Origin: Ramlibacter tataouinensis
GTDB lineage: Bacteria > Pseudomonadota > Gammaproteobacteria > Burkholderiales > Burkholderiaceae_C
Length of the DNA stretch: 64,000 nt
Direction: 5' to 3'
Assembly (NCBI RefSeq): GCF_027941915.1
Contig: NZ_CP116009.1
Span: forward strand, 3,038,001-3,102,000
Position numbers and translations under genes: made by a program. This document shows, piece after piece, positions 9,581 to 20,373 of the stretch. Below the pieces are notes generated by a model. It was not told where the DNA came from, ran no database searches, and was given only the letters and a program-made list of their open reading frames with translations. Every line of letters starts with the position of its first letter. The stretch's first letter is position 1.

Positions 9581-10510
9581 TCAACGGCTGGCGGCGCGGC
9601 GCCGCTGCGGCGCCGGCACGGCCAGTTCCTCCGCCAGGTACCGCACCATGCCCTGGGCGGCCGGCGACAGCGACCGGCCGATGCGGCTCACGATGCCGAT
9701 GCGCCGGCCCACCACCGGCCGCTGCAGCGGCACCACCGCCAGCCCGCGCGAGGCCACCAGGCCCAGGGCCAGACGCGGCAGCACCGTGATCCCCAGGCCC
9801 TCGGCCACCATCGCGCCGCCGGCCGCCACGCTCGGGTACTCGAGCGTGGGCGTGACGGTGATGTCCTGGCGCAGCAGCGCCGCGTCGACGATCGGGCCGA
9901 TGCTGCCCTGGGCGGAACTGCCGATGAAGGGCCGGCCGGCCAGCGCCGTCCAGGGCACGGCCTTGCGCTGCGCCAGCGGATCGTCGCGCCGGCACACCAG
10001 CACGAACGGGTCGTCCAGCAGGTGCGTGTAGCGCAGCCGCGCGTCCGCCGGCGGCTCCACCGTGATGCCGAAGTCGACCAGGCCCTGCTCGACCCGCTGC
10101 AGCAGCGGCGCCGCCGGTGCTTCCTCGAGCGTGAAGCCGACGTCGGGCAGCCGCCGGCGCAGCGTCGCCACCGCCCGCGGCAGCAGCGCCACGCCCACCG
10201 ACGGCAGCGCGGCGACCGTGACGTGGCCGCGGCGGCCGTCGACGAACTGCGACAGCTCGCTGAAGGCGCTGTCGAACTCCTGCAGGATGCGGCGGGCGAT
10301 CGGCAGCAGCTCCTGGCCGGACGGCGTGAGCGCGACGTGGCGCGTGTCGCGGTCGAACAGCCGGGTGCCCAGCGCGGCCTCCGCCACGCGGATGGTGCGG
10401 CTGAGCGCCGGCTGCGAGACGAACAGCGCCTGGGCGGCGGCGCGGAAGCTGCCGCTGGCCGCGACCTTCTCGAAGGCCTCCAGCTGCTGCAGGGTGAGGT
10501 TGATCCGCAT
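9581..10510 (-). CDS. LysR-family transcriptional regulator, divergent from CaiB operon
   Basis: A 309-residue LysR-type regulator. The helix-turn-helix region contains FRAAAQALFVSQPALSRTIR, then the effector domain. It is transcribed away from the CoA-transferase gene at 10625 and is therefore its likely regulator. ATG at 10510 gives MRINLTLQQLEAFEKVA, the normal family N-terminus. A 19-base dyad just upstream (10514-10532) may be an autoregulatory site. Confidence 0.9.
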   Translation of the reverse strand: MRINLTLQQLEAFEKVAASGSFRAAAQALFVSQPALSRTIRVAEAALGTRLFDRDTRHVALTPSGQELLPIARRILQEFDSAFSELSQFVDGRRGHVTVAALPSVGVALLPRAVATLRRRLPDVGFTLEEAPAAPLLQRVEQGLVDFGITVEPPADARLRYTHLLDDPFVLVCRRDDPLAQRKAVPWTALAGRPFIGSSAQGSIGPIVDAALLRQDITVTPTLEYPSVAAGGAMVAEGLGITVLPRLALGLVASRGLAVVPLQRPVVGRRIGIVSRIGRSLSPAAQGMVRYLAEELAVPAPQRRRAASR

Positions 10511-10513
10511 CGC

Positions 10514-10532
10514 TGATCAGGAAAGCCGATCA
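10514..10532. promoter_or_regulatory. LysR-box-like dyad TGATC-N9-GATCA
   Basis: Inverted arms TGATC (10514-10518) and GATCA (10528-10532) fit the classical T-N11-A LysR half-site pattern (T at 10517, A at 10529). It sits directly upstream of the regulator start and about 90 bases before the divergent operon. Function is inferred. Confidence 0.4.
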
Positions 10533-10552
10533 CACATATACCTTTATTGTCC

Positions 10553-10582
10553 TTGTTCTATCGCCGGGGGCGTGCCTAGACT
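10553..10582 (+). promoter_or_regulatory. Possible sigma-70 promoter of the CaiB operon
   Basis: TTGTTC (10553-10558), an 18-base spacer, then TAGACT (10577-10582). It lies in an AT-rich patch of otherwise GC-rich DNA, about 40 bases before the GTG start of the CoA-transferase. Weak match; treat as a candidate. Confidence 0.35.
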
Positions 10583-10624
10583 GCCGCTCTCTTCCATCCA
10601 GGCATCTGCAACGAAGGCGCGCGC

Positions 10625-11758
10625 GTGATCAAGGTTCTCGAAGGCATCCGGGTGCTGGAACTCGGCCAGGTCCTGGCGGGGCCGTTCGCCGGCTCGATCT
10701 TCGCCGGGCTCGGCGCCGAGGTCGTCAAGGTCGAGCGCACCGAAGGCGGCGACGACGCCCGCCGCATGGGGCCGGCCTTCCACGACGGCGACTCGCTGAT
10801 CTTCCAGGTCTTCAACGCCGGCAAGCAGTCGGTGGCGCTGGACCTCAAGAGCGAGGCGGGCCGCGCCGGCCTGGAGCGCCTGCTGGCCGGCGCCGACATC
10901 CTGCTGCACAACCTGCGCCCGGGCGTCACGCGCGACCTCGGCATCGACGCCGCTTCGGTCTGCGCGCGCCACATGCACCTGATCTACTGCGAGATCTCCG
11001 CCTTCGGCCACCTCGGCCCGCTGGCCAACCATCCCGGTTACGAACCCCTGATCCAGGCCTTCAGCGGGCTGTCCAGCACCAACGGCGGACCGGACGATCC
11101 GCCCATGCGCTCGGCGACCTCGCTGTGCGACCAGGGCTCCGGCATGTGGCTGGTGATCGGCGCCCTGGCGCTGCTGGCGCAGCGCGCGCGCACCGGCCGC
11201 GGCGGCGTGGTCAACACCTCGCTGCTGGAGACGGCCCTGTCCTGGAACGCGCAGAAGGCCGACGCCTGGCGCAACGAGGGCGCGCTGCCGCCACGCCACC
11301 GCTCGGGCCATCCGGGCTTCGTGCCCTACGAGGCCTTCGATACCGCCGACGGCCCGCTGCTGGTGTGCTGCGGCAACGACCGCCTGTTCGCCAAGCTGGC
11401 CGCCGAGATCGGCCGGCCGGGCTGGCTGGAGGACGCGCGCTTCGCGACCAACCGCGCGCGCCTGCAGCACAAGGAGGCGCTGGTCGCCGAGCTCGGGGCG
11501 CTGCTGCGGCAGGCGCCGCGTGCGCAGTGGCTGGCGCGCTTCGCGCGCGCCGGCGTGCCCTGCGCCCCCGTGCACAGCGTGCCCGAGGCGCTGGCGCACC
11601 CGCAGGTGCAGGCGCTGCAAATGGTGCAGCCGATGGCCGATGCGGGCTTCGCGCTGACGGCGCTGCCGCTGTCCATCGACGGCGTGCGCGCCGGCTGGGA
11701 GCGCGCCGCGCCGGCCCTGGGCCGCGACAACGCCGTCTACGAGGAGGCTTCCCGATGA
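10625..11758 (+). CDS. CaiB/BaiF-family CoA-transferase
   Basis: A 377-residue class III CoA-transferase that moves CoA between carboxylic acids. The N-terminus reads VLELGQVLAGPFAGSIFAGLGAEVVKVE, a family hallmark split here only by its length. Asp169 in SLCDQGSG matches the position of the catalytic aspartate of the family. It starts with GTG; no in-frame ATG lies nearby and GAAGG precedes it. It overlaps the next gene by four bases, so it probably activates the acid that the AtuA-like protein acts on. The substrate cannot be told from sequence. Confidence 0.9.
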   Translation: MIKVLEGIRVLELGQVLAGPFAGSIFAGLGAEVVKVERTEGGDDARRMGPAFHDGDSLIFQVFNAGKQSVALDLKSEAGRAGLERLLAGADILLHNLRPGVTRDLGIDAASVCARHMHLIYCEISAFGHLGPLANHPGYEPLIQAFSGLSSTNGGPDDPPMRSATSLCDQGSGMWLVIGALALLAQRARTGRGGVVNTSLLETALSWNAQKADAWRNEGALPPRHRSGHPGFVPYEAFDTADGPLLVCCGNDRLFAKLAAEIGRPGWLEDARFATNRARLQHKEALVAELGALLRQAPRAQWLARFARAGVPCAPVHSVPEALAHPQVQALQMVQPMADAGFALTALPLSIDGVRAGWERAAPALGRDNAVYEEASR

Positions 11759-13605
11759 ATTCCACCACCACCCGTGAGGCCCGCGCCAGCGGTGATCCAC
11801 GCTCGACCCCCGTGCGCATCGGCGGCGCCAGCGGCGCCTGGGGCGACAGCCCGCTGGCCGTGCCGCAGCTGCTGGGCGCGGGGGTGGACTACCTCATGAT
11901 GGACTTCCTGGCCGAGGTCACGATGTCGCTGCTGGCGCGCGCCCGCATGAAGGACGCGGCCGCGGGCTTTCCGCCCGACGTCATCGGCTACCTGCGGCCG
12001 CACCTGGCGACGCTCGCGCGGCAGAAGGTGAAGGTGGTCACCAACGGCGGCGGCGTCAACCCGCTGGCCTGCAAGCAGGCGCTGGAGGCGGCCTGCAGCG
12101 AGCAGGGCATCCAGCTGCGCATCGCCGCCGTCGAGGGCGACGACCTGCTGCCGATGGCGCCGGCCCTGCGCGCCGAAGGCGTGCGCGAGTGGGTGAGCGG
12201 CGCGCCCCTGCCCGAGCGGCTGCTGACGGCCAACGCCTACCTGGGCGCGCTGCCGATCGCCGCCGCCCTGGCCGCCGGCGCCGACATCGTCATCACCGGC
12301 CGCTGCGCCGACAGCGCACTGGCGCTGGGCATCCTCATGCACGAGTTCGGCTGGGGCGCGCACGAGCACGACCGGCTCGCCGCCGGCAGCCTGGTCGGGC
12401 ACCTGCTCGAATGCGGCCCGCAAGCCACCGGTGGCCTGTTCACCGACTGGGAGCAGGTGCCGGGCTGGGACCGCATCGGCTACCCGATCGCCGAATGCAG
12501 CCCGGACGGCCGCTTCGTCATCACCAAGCCCGAAGGCACCGGCGGGCTGGTGACGCCGCAGACCGTCGGCGAGCAGGTGCTCTACGAGATCGGCGATCCG
12601 GCCGCCTACGTGCTGCCCGACGTGGTGGCCGACTTCTCGCAGGTGCGGCTGGTGCAGCAGGGCCAGGACCGGGTGGCCGTGGACGGCGCGCGCGGCCGCC
12701 CGCCCACTGCCCAGTACAAGGTGTCCGCCACCTGGCAGGACGGATTCCGCGCCACCTCCCTGGTCTGCATCATCGGCACCGACGCGGCGCGCAAGGCGGA
12801 GCGCACCGCCCAGGCCCTGCTGGAGCGCTCGCGGGCGCTGCTGCAGGCGCGTTCGCTGCCCGACTTCAGCGCGACCCACGTCGAGGTCCTCGGGGCCGAG
12901 GCCAGCTACGGCGCCCAGTCGCAGGCACGCGCCAGCCGCGAGGTGGTGCTGCGGCTGGTGGCGGAGCATCCGGACCCCAAGGCGCTGGACCTGCTGGCGC
13001 GCGAGGTCGGCTCGGCCGGCCTGAGCTTCGCCCAGGGCACGGCCGCCTTCATCGGCGGACGCCCCAAGCCGTCGCCGGTGGTGCGGCTGTACACCTTCCT
13101 GGTCGACAAGGCGCGGCTGCCGGCCCCGCGCGTGCGGATCGGCGACGAACCGGCCTTCGAGGTGCCGGTGCCCGCCGGCGAGCACTGGGAGCCCACGCCC
13201 GCCGCTGCAGGCACCCCGGCCGCGGGCGCTGCTGGCGCTGCCGGCGAGCTGGTGGAGGTGCCGCTGCTGGCCGTGGCCCACGCGCGCTCCGGCGACAAGG
13301 GCGATTTCTCCAACGTGGCCATCTTCTGCCGCGAGCCGCGGTTCTACGACCACCTGAAGCGCGAGCTCAGCTGCGAGCGCATGGCGGCCCACTTCGCCGG
13401 CACCGTCGAAGGGCCGGTCCGGCGCTTCGAGGCGCCCGGCATGGCGGCCCTCAACTTCCTCATGCAGGACGCCCTGGGCGGCGGCGGCATGGCTTCGCGC
13501 CGGATCGACCCGCTCGGGAAAGCCTACGGACAACGGGCGCTGGAGATGCGCGTGCGCGTGCCCGCCGACTGGCTGGCCGCGCCGGCCCCCGCCACATCAC
13601 GATAA
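11755..13605 (+). CDS. AtuA-like (DUF1446) protein with C-terminal AtuA ferredoxin-fold domain
   Basis: A 616-residue protein of the acyclic-terpene-utilisation AtuA family. The N-terminal DUF1446 domain covers roughly residues 20-470 (GGASGAWGDS, VTNGGGVNP, ITGRCADSAL, TKPEGTGG). An Ala/Gly-rich linker near residues 480-498 leads to the C-terminal domain (AHARSGDKGDFSNVAI). The family is linked to acyl-CoA degradation in citronellol/geraniol utilisation, but its reaction is not established. ATG at 11755 overlaps the CaiB stop as ATGA. With the CoA-transferase and the Bug receptor it suggests an operon for uptake and CoA-dependent breakdown of an unknown organic acid. Confidence 0.88.
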   Translation: MNSTTTREARASGDPRSTPVRIGGASGAWGDSPLAVPQLLGAGVDYLMMDFLAEVTMSLLARARMKDAAAGFPPDVIGYLRPHLATLARQKVKVVTNGGGVNPLACKQALEAACSEQGIQLRIAAVEGDDLLPMAPALRAEGVREWVSGAPLPERLLTANAYLGALPIAAALAAGADIVITGRCADSALALGILMHEFGWGAHEHDRLAAGSLVGHLLECGPQATGGLFTDWEQVPGWDRIGYPIAECSPDGRFVITKPEGTGGLVTPQTVGEQVLYEIGDPAAYVLPDVVADFSQVRLVQQGQDRVAVDGARGRPPTAQYKVSATWQDGFRATSLVCIIGTDAARKAERTAQALLERSRALLQARSLPDFSATHVEVLGAEASYGAQSQARASREVVLRLVAEHPDPKALDLLAREVGSAGLSFAQGTAAFIGGRPKPSPVVRLYTFLVDKARLPAPRVRIGDEPAFEVPVPAGEHWEPTPAAAGTPAAGAAGAAGELVEVPLLAVAHARSGDKGDFSNVAIFCREPRFYDHLKRELSCERMAAHFAGTVEGPVRRFEAPGMAALNFLMQDALGGGGMASRRIDPLGKAYGQRALEMRVRVPADWLAAPAPATSR

Positions 13606-13620
13606 AGGAGACGCAAGACG

Positions 13621-14589
13621 ATGAGACGCCAATTTCTGCAGGGCCTGGCCCTGGCCGTCGGCCTGGCCGCAACGCTGGGCGTGCAAGCCCAGGGCGGCGG
13701 CTTCCCGGACAAGCCGGTGCGCCTGGTGGTGCCGTTCCCCCCGGGCTCGGGCACCGACATCGGCGCGCGCCTGCTCGCCCAGCAGCTGCAGGCCGCGCTG
13801 GGCCAGCCCTTCGTGGTCGACAACAAGCCGGGGGCAGGCGGCTCGATCGGCGCGATGGAAGTGGTTCGCGCGGCCCCGGACGGCTACACGCTGCTGTTCG
13901 CGTCCAACTCGCCGGCCGCCTCCAACGTGGCGCTGCTCAAGAGCATGCCCTACGACCCGACGCGCGACCTGGCGCCGATCGGCGGCGTGGGCGACAGCGT
14001 GATGGTGCTGCTGGTGCGCAACGAGCATCCGGCGAAGAGCCTGAAGGACTTCGTCGCCTACCTCAAGCAGCGCCCCGGCAAGGTGTCGGCCGGCTACGGT
14101 TCCTCCAGTTCCCAGACCAGCATCGCCCTGCTGAACAAGCTGGCGCAGGTGGACGTGCTGGCGGTGCCCTATCGCGGCATCCCGCTGGCCGTCACCGACA
14201 CCATCGGCGGCGTGGTCGACTTCACCTTCGCCGACCTGGCCAACGGCGTCGCGCAGGTCAAGGGCGGCAAGATGCGGGCCCTGGGCGTGACCTCCGCCAA
14301 GCGGGTCGCGATCGCCCCCGACTGGCCGGCGCTGGGAGAAACCTGGCCCGGCTTCGACATCACCGCCTGGCTGGCGGTGTTCGGTCCGGCCCAGATGCCG
14401 GCCGAGCGGGTCGAGAAGCTCAGCACCGCGATCGCGGCGGCCCTGCGCAGCCCCGAGCTGCGCGAGAAGCTGGCGGCCACGGGCATGCAGCCGATGCCGA
14501 TGACGCCGGCCCAGCTCAAGCAGTTCCAGGGCGCCGAGATCGCCAAGTGGATCCAGCTCGCCCGCGACGCGAACATCGAGCCGCAGTGA
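13621..14589 (+). CDS. Bug-family (TctC-like) periplasmic solute receptor
   Basis: A 322-residue secreted receptor of the tripartite tricarboxylate transporter family. The signal peptide ends near VQAQG, then FPDKPVRLVVPFPPGSGTD and the NKPGAGGSIG loop typical of Bug proteins. It lies 15 bases after the AtuA-like gene. No TctA/TctB membrane genes are nearby, which is common because Bug receptors far outnumber transporters in Burkholderiales. It probably binds the carboxylate handled by the two upstream enzymes. Confidence 0.92.
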   Translation: MRRQFLQGLALAVGLAATLGVQAQGGGFPDKPVRLVVPFPPGSGTDIGARLLAQQLQAALGQPFVVDNKPGAGGSIGAMEVVRAAPDGYTLLFASNSPAASNVALLKSMPYDPTRDLAPIGGVGDSVMVLLVRNEHPAKSLKDFVAYLKQRPGKVSAGYGSSSSQTSIALLNKLAQVDVLAVPYRGIPLAVTDTIGGVVDFTFADLANGVAQVKGGKMRALGVTSAKRVAIAPDWPALGETWPGFDITAWLAVFGPAQMPAERVEKLSTAIAAALRSPELREKLAATGMQPMPMTPAQLKQFQGAEIAKWIQLARDANIEPQ

Positions 14590-14641
14590 GCCGGACCGCC
14601 GCCTGAGGATTGCGCCGGCCGGCGCGGGTAGAGTTCCGGCC

Positions 14642-16660
<2,019 letters not shown>

Positions 16661-16662
<2 letters not shown>

Positions 16663-16681
16663 TTGGGGTCAGATTCCAATT
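16661..16681. repeat. Dyad AATTGG-N9-CCAATT overlapping the adenine deaminase stop codon
   Basis: Arms AATTGG (16661-16666) and CCAATT (16676-16681) around GGTCAGATT. The GGGGTCAGA core resembles dispersed short palindromes seen in many proteobacterial genomes. The first arm begins within the TAA stop. There is no transposase here. Confidence 0.45.
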
Positions 16682-16750
16682 TCCGCCGGGTCGGTGTCAT
16701 CGCGGCCTTGCGCCGCAATCCTTCTCTCGTGCGTCGTCCGGCGTCGGGAG

Positions 16751-16776
16751 GGAATCCCGGCGTTCGCCGGGATGAC
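16751..16776 (-). repeat. REP-like palindrome, copy 1
   Basis: Nine-base arms ATCCCGGCG (16754-16762) and CGCCGGGAT (16765-16773), flanked by GAC. It matches the common intergenic family GTCATCCCGGC...GCCGGGATCC, here in reverse orientation. It lies between convergent genes, in the 151-base gap 16663-16813, which otherwise holds only the dyad at 16661-16681. Confidence 0.7.
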
Positions 16777-16813
16777 ATGAGGGAGGGCGCTGAACCGACC
16801 CGAGGCGCACTCC

Positions 16814-17908
16814 TCAGCCCCCCAACCCCTCCACCGCCTGCCCCATCGCCTCGCGCGCCTGCTCCCAGATGCGCTGCTGCCACTCGGGCGTGTCGGTGTA
16901 GAAGGCCTCCAGCATCTGGCGCTTGATCGAGGCGGCCAGCTCGGGCGAAGCCTCCGGGTGCTGGGCCAGCCAGTGCTCGGCGCGCACCGCCTGCAGCACC
17001 TGCTGCAGCGGCTGGGTGCCGTACTCCATGGCGATGCCGGTGTACTCGGCATCGGGGCACTCGTCGGGCACGCAGGCCCACATCATCCCGGTCAGCTTGG
17101 ACGAGGTGGACGAGCCGTCGTAGATCGAGGTGACCGGCGTGCGCCCGTCGCCATCCCACCAGCGGCGCGCCCGCGCCACTTCCGCGGCATCGTCGGGCCC
17201 GGCGTAGATGCGCTCGCCCAGGCCGCTCGGCCCGAGCCCGGTGTGGAAGTCGATCCAGCCGATGCGCCGCGCAGTGCGCGCGTGGGCGCGCAGCACCTCG
17301 CGCAGCGTGCGGTTGCTCCAGGTCGGCCCGAGCCCGCCGTAGTACATGCCGTCCGGGAACTCGTGCTGGCCGCTGCTGATGGCCGCCTGGTAGGCGGCGG
17401 CGCCGTGCTGCTCGACCCAGCGCTGCAGTTCGGCTTCGTTCTGCGCCGACGGCGGCCAGTGGTCGGGGAACATCAGCCCGTGCAGCTGTGCGTAGCCGGG
17501 GTTGCGCGGCAGCGGCTTGGAGAAGTCGTGGAAGTTGCGGTTCAGGTCGACGTTCTCCTGCGTGGTGCGCCGGATGTGCGAGAAGCCGTAGGGGTTGAGC
17601 GCGTGCACGTACAGCACGGCCACGCCGCCGCGGCGGGCCTGCTCGCGCCAGGCGGCGTCCTGCAGCGCCGCCACCTGCACGCCGCTGCCGCAATAGCCCT
17701 CGACGCCGTGGCAGGCGCTGGACAGCACCAGCAGCGCCGTGGCATCGGGCGCGCCGTCGCGCGCCACGTCCATCGCCAGTTCCTCGCCGTCACGGCCCCG
17801 CTCGGGGTGGATCTTCGACTCGACCTGCAGCCCGGCGTCGGCCGCGGCGTCCAGGAAGCGCCGGCGCGCCTGCGCGTAGCTGGCGGAAAAGCAGTCCTGC
17901 AGCTTCAT
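16814..17908 (-). CDS. DUF2817 family protein, M14-like zinc hydrolase
   Basis: A 364-residue cytoplasmic protein of the DUF2817 family, related to M14 carboxypeptidases and succinylglutamate desuccinylases. Visible landmarks are SSACHGVEGYCGSG (His and Glu of a likely zinc site), NPYGFSHIRRT, NVDLNRNF, and DFHTGLGPSG for the third ligand. There is no signal peptide. It starts four bases inside the end of the M20 gene (ATGA overlap), so the two amidohydrolases probably act in one pathway on a peptide or acylated amino acid. The substrate is unknown. Confidence 0.85.
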   Translation of the reverse strand: MKLQDCFSASYAQARRRFLDAAADAGLQVESKIHPERGRDGEELAMDVARDGAPDATALLVLSSACHGVEGYCGSGVQVAALQDAAWREQARRGGVAVLYVHALNPYGFSHIRRTTQENVDLNRNFHDFSKPLPRNPGYAQLHGLMFPDHWPPSAQNEAELQRWVEQHGAAAYQAAISSGQHEFPDGMYYGGLGPTWSNRTLREVLRAHARTARRIGWIDFHTGLGPSGLGERIYAGPDDAAEVARARRWWDGDGRTPVTSIYDGSSTSSKLTGMMWACVPDECPDAEYTGIAMEYGTQPLQQVLQAVRAEHWLAQHPEASPELAASIKRQMLEAFYTDTPEWQQRIWEQAREAMGQAVEGLGG

Positions 17909-19101
17909 GCGCGCTCCTTGGCGAACCAGGCCTCGGCCAGCCGCACCCAGTAGGTGGCGCCCAGCGGGATCAGGTCGTCGTTGAAGTCGTAGCTCGGGTT
18001 GTGCAGCGTGCAGGGCCCGGCGCCGTGGCCCATCTCGCGGTGGGCGCCGTCGCCGTTGGCGATGAAGCAGTAGGCGCCCGGCTTGGCCTGCAGCATGAAG
18101 GCGAAGTCCTCCGCGCCCATGGTGGGCTCCTGCACCAGGACGTTGTCCTCGCCGACGATCGAGGCCATCACCTCGCGGCAGAACTCGGCCTCGGCGGCGG
18201 AGTTGACGGTGGCCGGGTAGTTGCGCACGAACTCGAACTCGCACTTGGCGTCGTGCGCGGCGCAGATGTGCTCGGCCACCTGCTGCATCCGGCTCTCGAT
18301 CAGGTCCAGCACCTCGGGCTTGAACGTGCGCACCGTGCCCTGCAGCTCGCAGCTGTCGGGGACCACGTTGGTGGCCTCGCCGGCGTGGATCATGGTGACC
18401 GAGATCACGCCTGCGTCCACCGGCTTCTTGTTGCGGCTGATGATGGTCTGGAAGGCCTGCACCATCTGGCAGGCCACCGGCACCGGGTCGATGCCGTTGT
18501 GCGGCAGCGCGGCGTGGCTGCCCTTGCCGCGGATGGTGATCTTGAACTCGTTGGACGAGGCCATCACCGGCCCCGGGCTGACGGCGAACTGGCCGACCGG
18601 CATGCCCGGCCAGTTGTGCATGCCGAACACCGCCTCCATCGGGAACTGCTCGAACAGGCCGTCCTTGATCATCTCGCGCGCGCCGCCGCCGCCTTCCTCG
18701 GCCGGCTGGAAGATCAGGTAGACCGTGCCGTCGAAGTTGCGGTGCTTCGCCAAGTGCTGGGCCGCGGCCAGCAGCATGGCGGTGTGGCCGTCGTGGCCGC
18801 AGGCGTGCATGCGGCCGGCGTGGCGGCTGGCGTGGGGGAAGGTGTTGAATTCCTGCATCGGCAGGGCATCCATGTCGGCGCGCAGGCCGATGGCGCGCGG
18901 GCTGCTGCCGGCCTTGACGATGCCCACCACGCCGGTGGTGCCCAGGCCGCGGTGGATCGGGATGCCCCATTCGGTGAGCTTGGCCGCCACCAGGTCGGCG
19001 GTGCGCACTTCCTGGAAGCACAGTTCGGGGTGGGCGTGCAGGTCGCGCCGGATGGCGGTGAGGGCCGCCGCCTGCGTGACGATGGAATCAAGGACGTTCA
19101 T
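17905..19101 (-). CDS. M20 family amidohydrolase (hippurate hydrolase/aminoacylase-like)
   Basis: A 398-residue metal-dependent amidohydrolase of the HipO/IAA-amino-acid hydrolase group. Motifs: RRDLHAHPELCFQE at the N-terminus, LRADMDALPM, HACGHDGHTAMLLAAA, and FQPAEEGGGGA with the general-base glutamate. These enzymes release amino acids from N-acyl conjugates. I chose ATG at 19101 (MNVLDS); a TTG nine bases upstream is in frame but less likely. It is divergent from argE and coupled to the DUF2817 gene downstream. Confidence 0.9.
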   Translation of the reverse strand: MNVLDSIVTQAAALTAIRRDLHAHPELCFQEVRTADLVAAKLTEWGIPIHRGLGTTGVVGIVKAGSSPRAIGLRADMDALPMQEFNTFPHASRHAGRMHACGHDGHTAMLLAAAQHLAKHRNFDGTVYLIFQPAEEGGGGAREMIKDGLFEQFPMEAVFGMHNWPGMPVGQFAVSPGPVMASSNEFKITIRGKGSHAALPHNGIDPVPVACQMVQAFQTIISRNKKPVDAGVISVTMIHAGEATNVVPDSCELQGTVRTFKPEVLDLIESRMQQVAEHICAAHDAKCEFEFVRNYPATVNSAAEAEFCREVMASIVGEDNVLVQEPTMGAEDFAFMLQAKPGAYCFIANGDGAHREMGHGAGPCTLHNPSYDFNDDLIPLGATYWVRLAEAWFAKERA

Positions 19102-19187
19102 GGTCGGCAACTTCTTGGATTCGAGCCGGCCAGTCTAGCCCGTGGCACCGGGTCCGCGCATGAGGGCAATCCGCCACAATCCGGCCC

Positions 19188-20360
19188 ATGCCCGCCGCCC
19201 CCACGCCCTCGCCGCGCGCCCTGGAACTGGCGCAGTCCCTGGTGCGCATGAACACCATCAGCGACCGCAGCAACCTGGAGCTGATCCATTTCATCCGCGA
19301 TGAGCTCCTGCGGCTGGGCGTGCGATCGCGCCTGACCTTCAACGCCGACAAGACCAAGGCCAACCTGTTCGCCACCCTGGGCGAGGGCAAGCCGGCCGGG
19401 GTGATCCTGTCGGGCCACACCGACACCGTGCCCTGGGACGGGCAGGACTGGTCGCTCGACCCGCTTTCGGCCACGGTGCGGGACGGCAAGCTCTACGGGC
19501 GCGGCGCGGCCGACATGAAGGGCTTCATCGGGCTGGCGCTGGCCCACGCGCCGCAGTTCCTGGCGAGCCAGGCGCCGTTCGCCATCCACCTGGCGTTCAG
19601 CTACGAGGAGGAGATTGGCTGCTTCGGCGTGCGCGAGCTGATCGCCGACCTGCGCGACGCCGGCGTCAAGCCGCTGGCCTGCATCGTCGGCGAGCCCACC
19701 GGCATGGTGCCGGCGATCGCCCACAAGGGGGTGTACCGGTACCGCTGCTGCGTGCGCGGCAAGGAGGCGCATTCCTCGCTGACGCCGCTGTCGGTCAACG
19801 CCATCGAGATGGCGGCGCGGGTGGTCGGCAAGCTGCGCGACATGGCCGAGGGTTTCGAGCGCGAGGAGCCGCGCTACGACGGCTTCGACGTGCCGTTCTC
19901 CACCGCCAGCGTCGGCCAGTTCCACGGCGGCATTGCCGACAACGTGGTGCCGCGCGACGCCGAGTTCCGCTACGAATTCCGCGACCTGCCGACGGCCGAC
20001 GCCCAGGCCATGCAGCGGCAGGTGCTGGACTACGCGCGTTCGCTGGAGCCGGCGATGCAGCGGGTGGCGCCGGAGGCGGGCTTCCGCTTCGAGACGATCT
20101 GCGAGATCCCCAGTTTCCAGGGCCGGGCCGAGGACCCGGTGACGCGGCTGGCGCAGCGGCTGGCCGGCGAGGACAGGACCACGCTGGTGGCCTTCGGCAC
20201 CGAGGCCGGGCTGTTCAGGAACGCCGGCATTCCCACCGTGGTGTGCGGGCCCGGCTCCATCACCCAGGCCCACCAGCCCGACGAGTTCGTCAGCCTGGAG
20301 CAGCTGGCCCGCTGCGAGGCGTTCCTGCGCGGGCTGGCGGCGGCGACGGAAGTGGGCTGA
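19188..20360 (+). CDS. argE: Acetylornithine deacetylase
   Basis: A 390-residue M20 family dinuclear zinc enzyme that hydrolyses N2-acetylornithine to ornithine in arginine synthesis. Motifs are SGHTDTVPWDGQDW, GRGAADMKGF, SYEEEIGCFG and GEPTGM, all typical of ArgE rather than DapE. It is divergent from the M20 amidohydrolase and convergent with the LivK-like gene, whose stop lies only 13 bases away. ArgE is unusual where ArgJ recycling exists, so a role on another N-acetyl amino acid is possible. Confidence 0.88.
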   Translation: MPAAPTPSPRALELAQSLVRMNTISDRSNLELIHFIRDELLRLGVRSRLTFNADKTKANLFATLGEGKPAGVILSGHTDTVPWDGQDWSLDPLSATVRDGKLYGRGAADMKGFIGLALAHAPQFLASQAPFAIHLAFSYEEEIGCFGVRELIADLRDAGVKPLACIVGEPTGMVPAIAHKGVYRYRCCVRGKEAHSSLTPLSVNAIEMAARVVGKLRDMAEGFEREEPRYDGFDVPFSTASVGQFHGGIADNVVPRDAEFRYEFRDLPTADAQAMQRQVLDYARSLEPAMQRVAPEAGFRFETICEIPSFQGRAEDPVTRLAQRLAGEDRTTLVAFGTEAGLFRNAGIPTVVCGPGSITQAHQPDEFVSLEQLARCEAFLRGLAAATEVG

Positions 20361-20373
20361 GGCCCGCCCCGCG

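Noticed and set aside
14612-14625. Palindrome GCGCCGGCCGGCGC as terminator of the Bug gene
   Set aside because: No loop and no T-run; such palindromes arise easily in this base composition.
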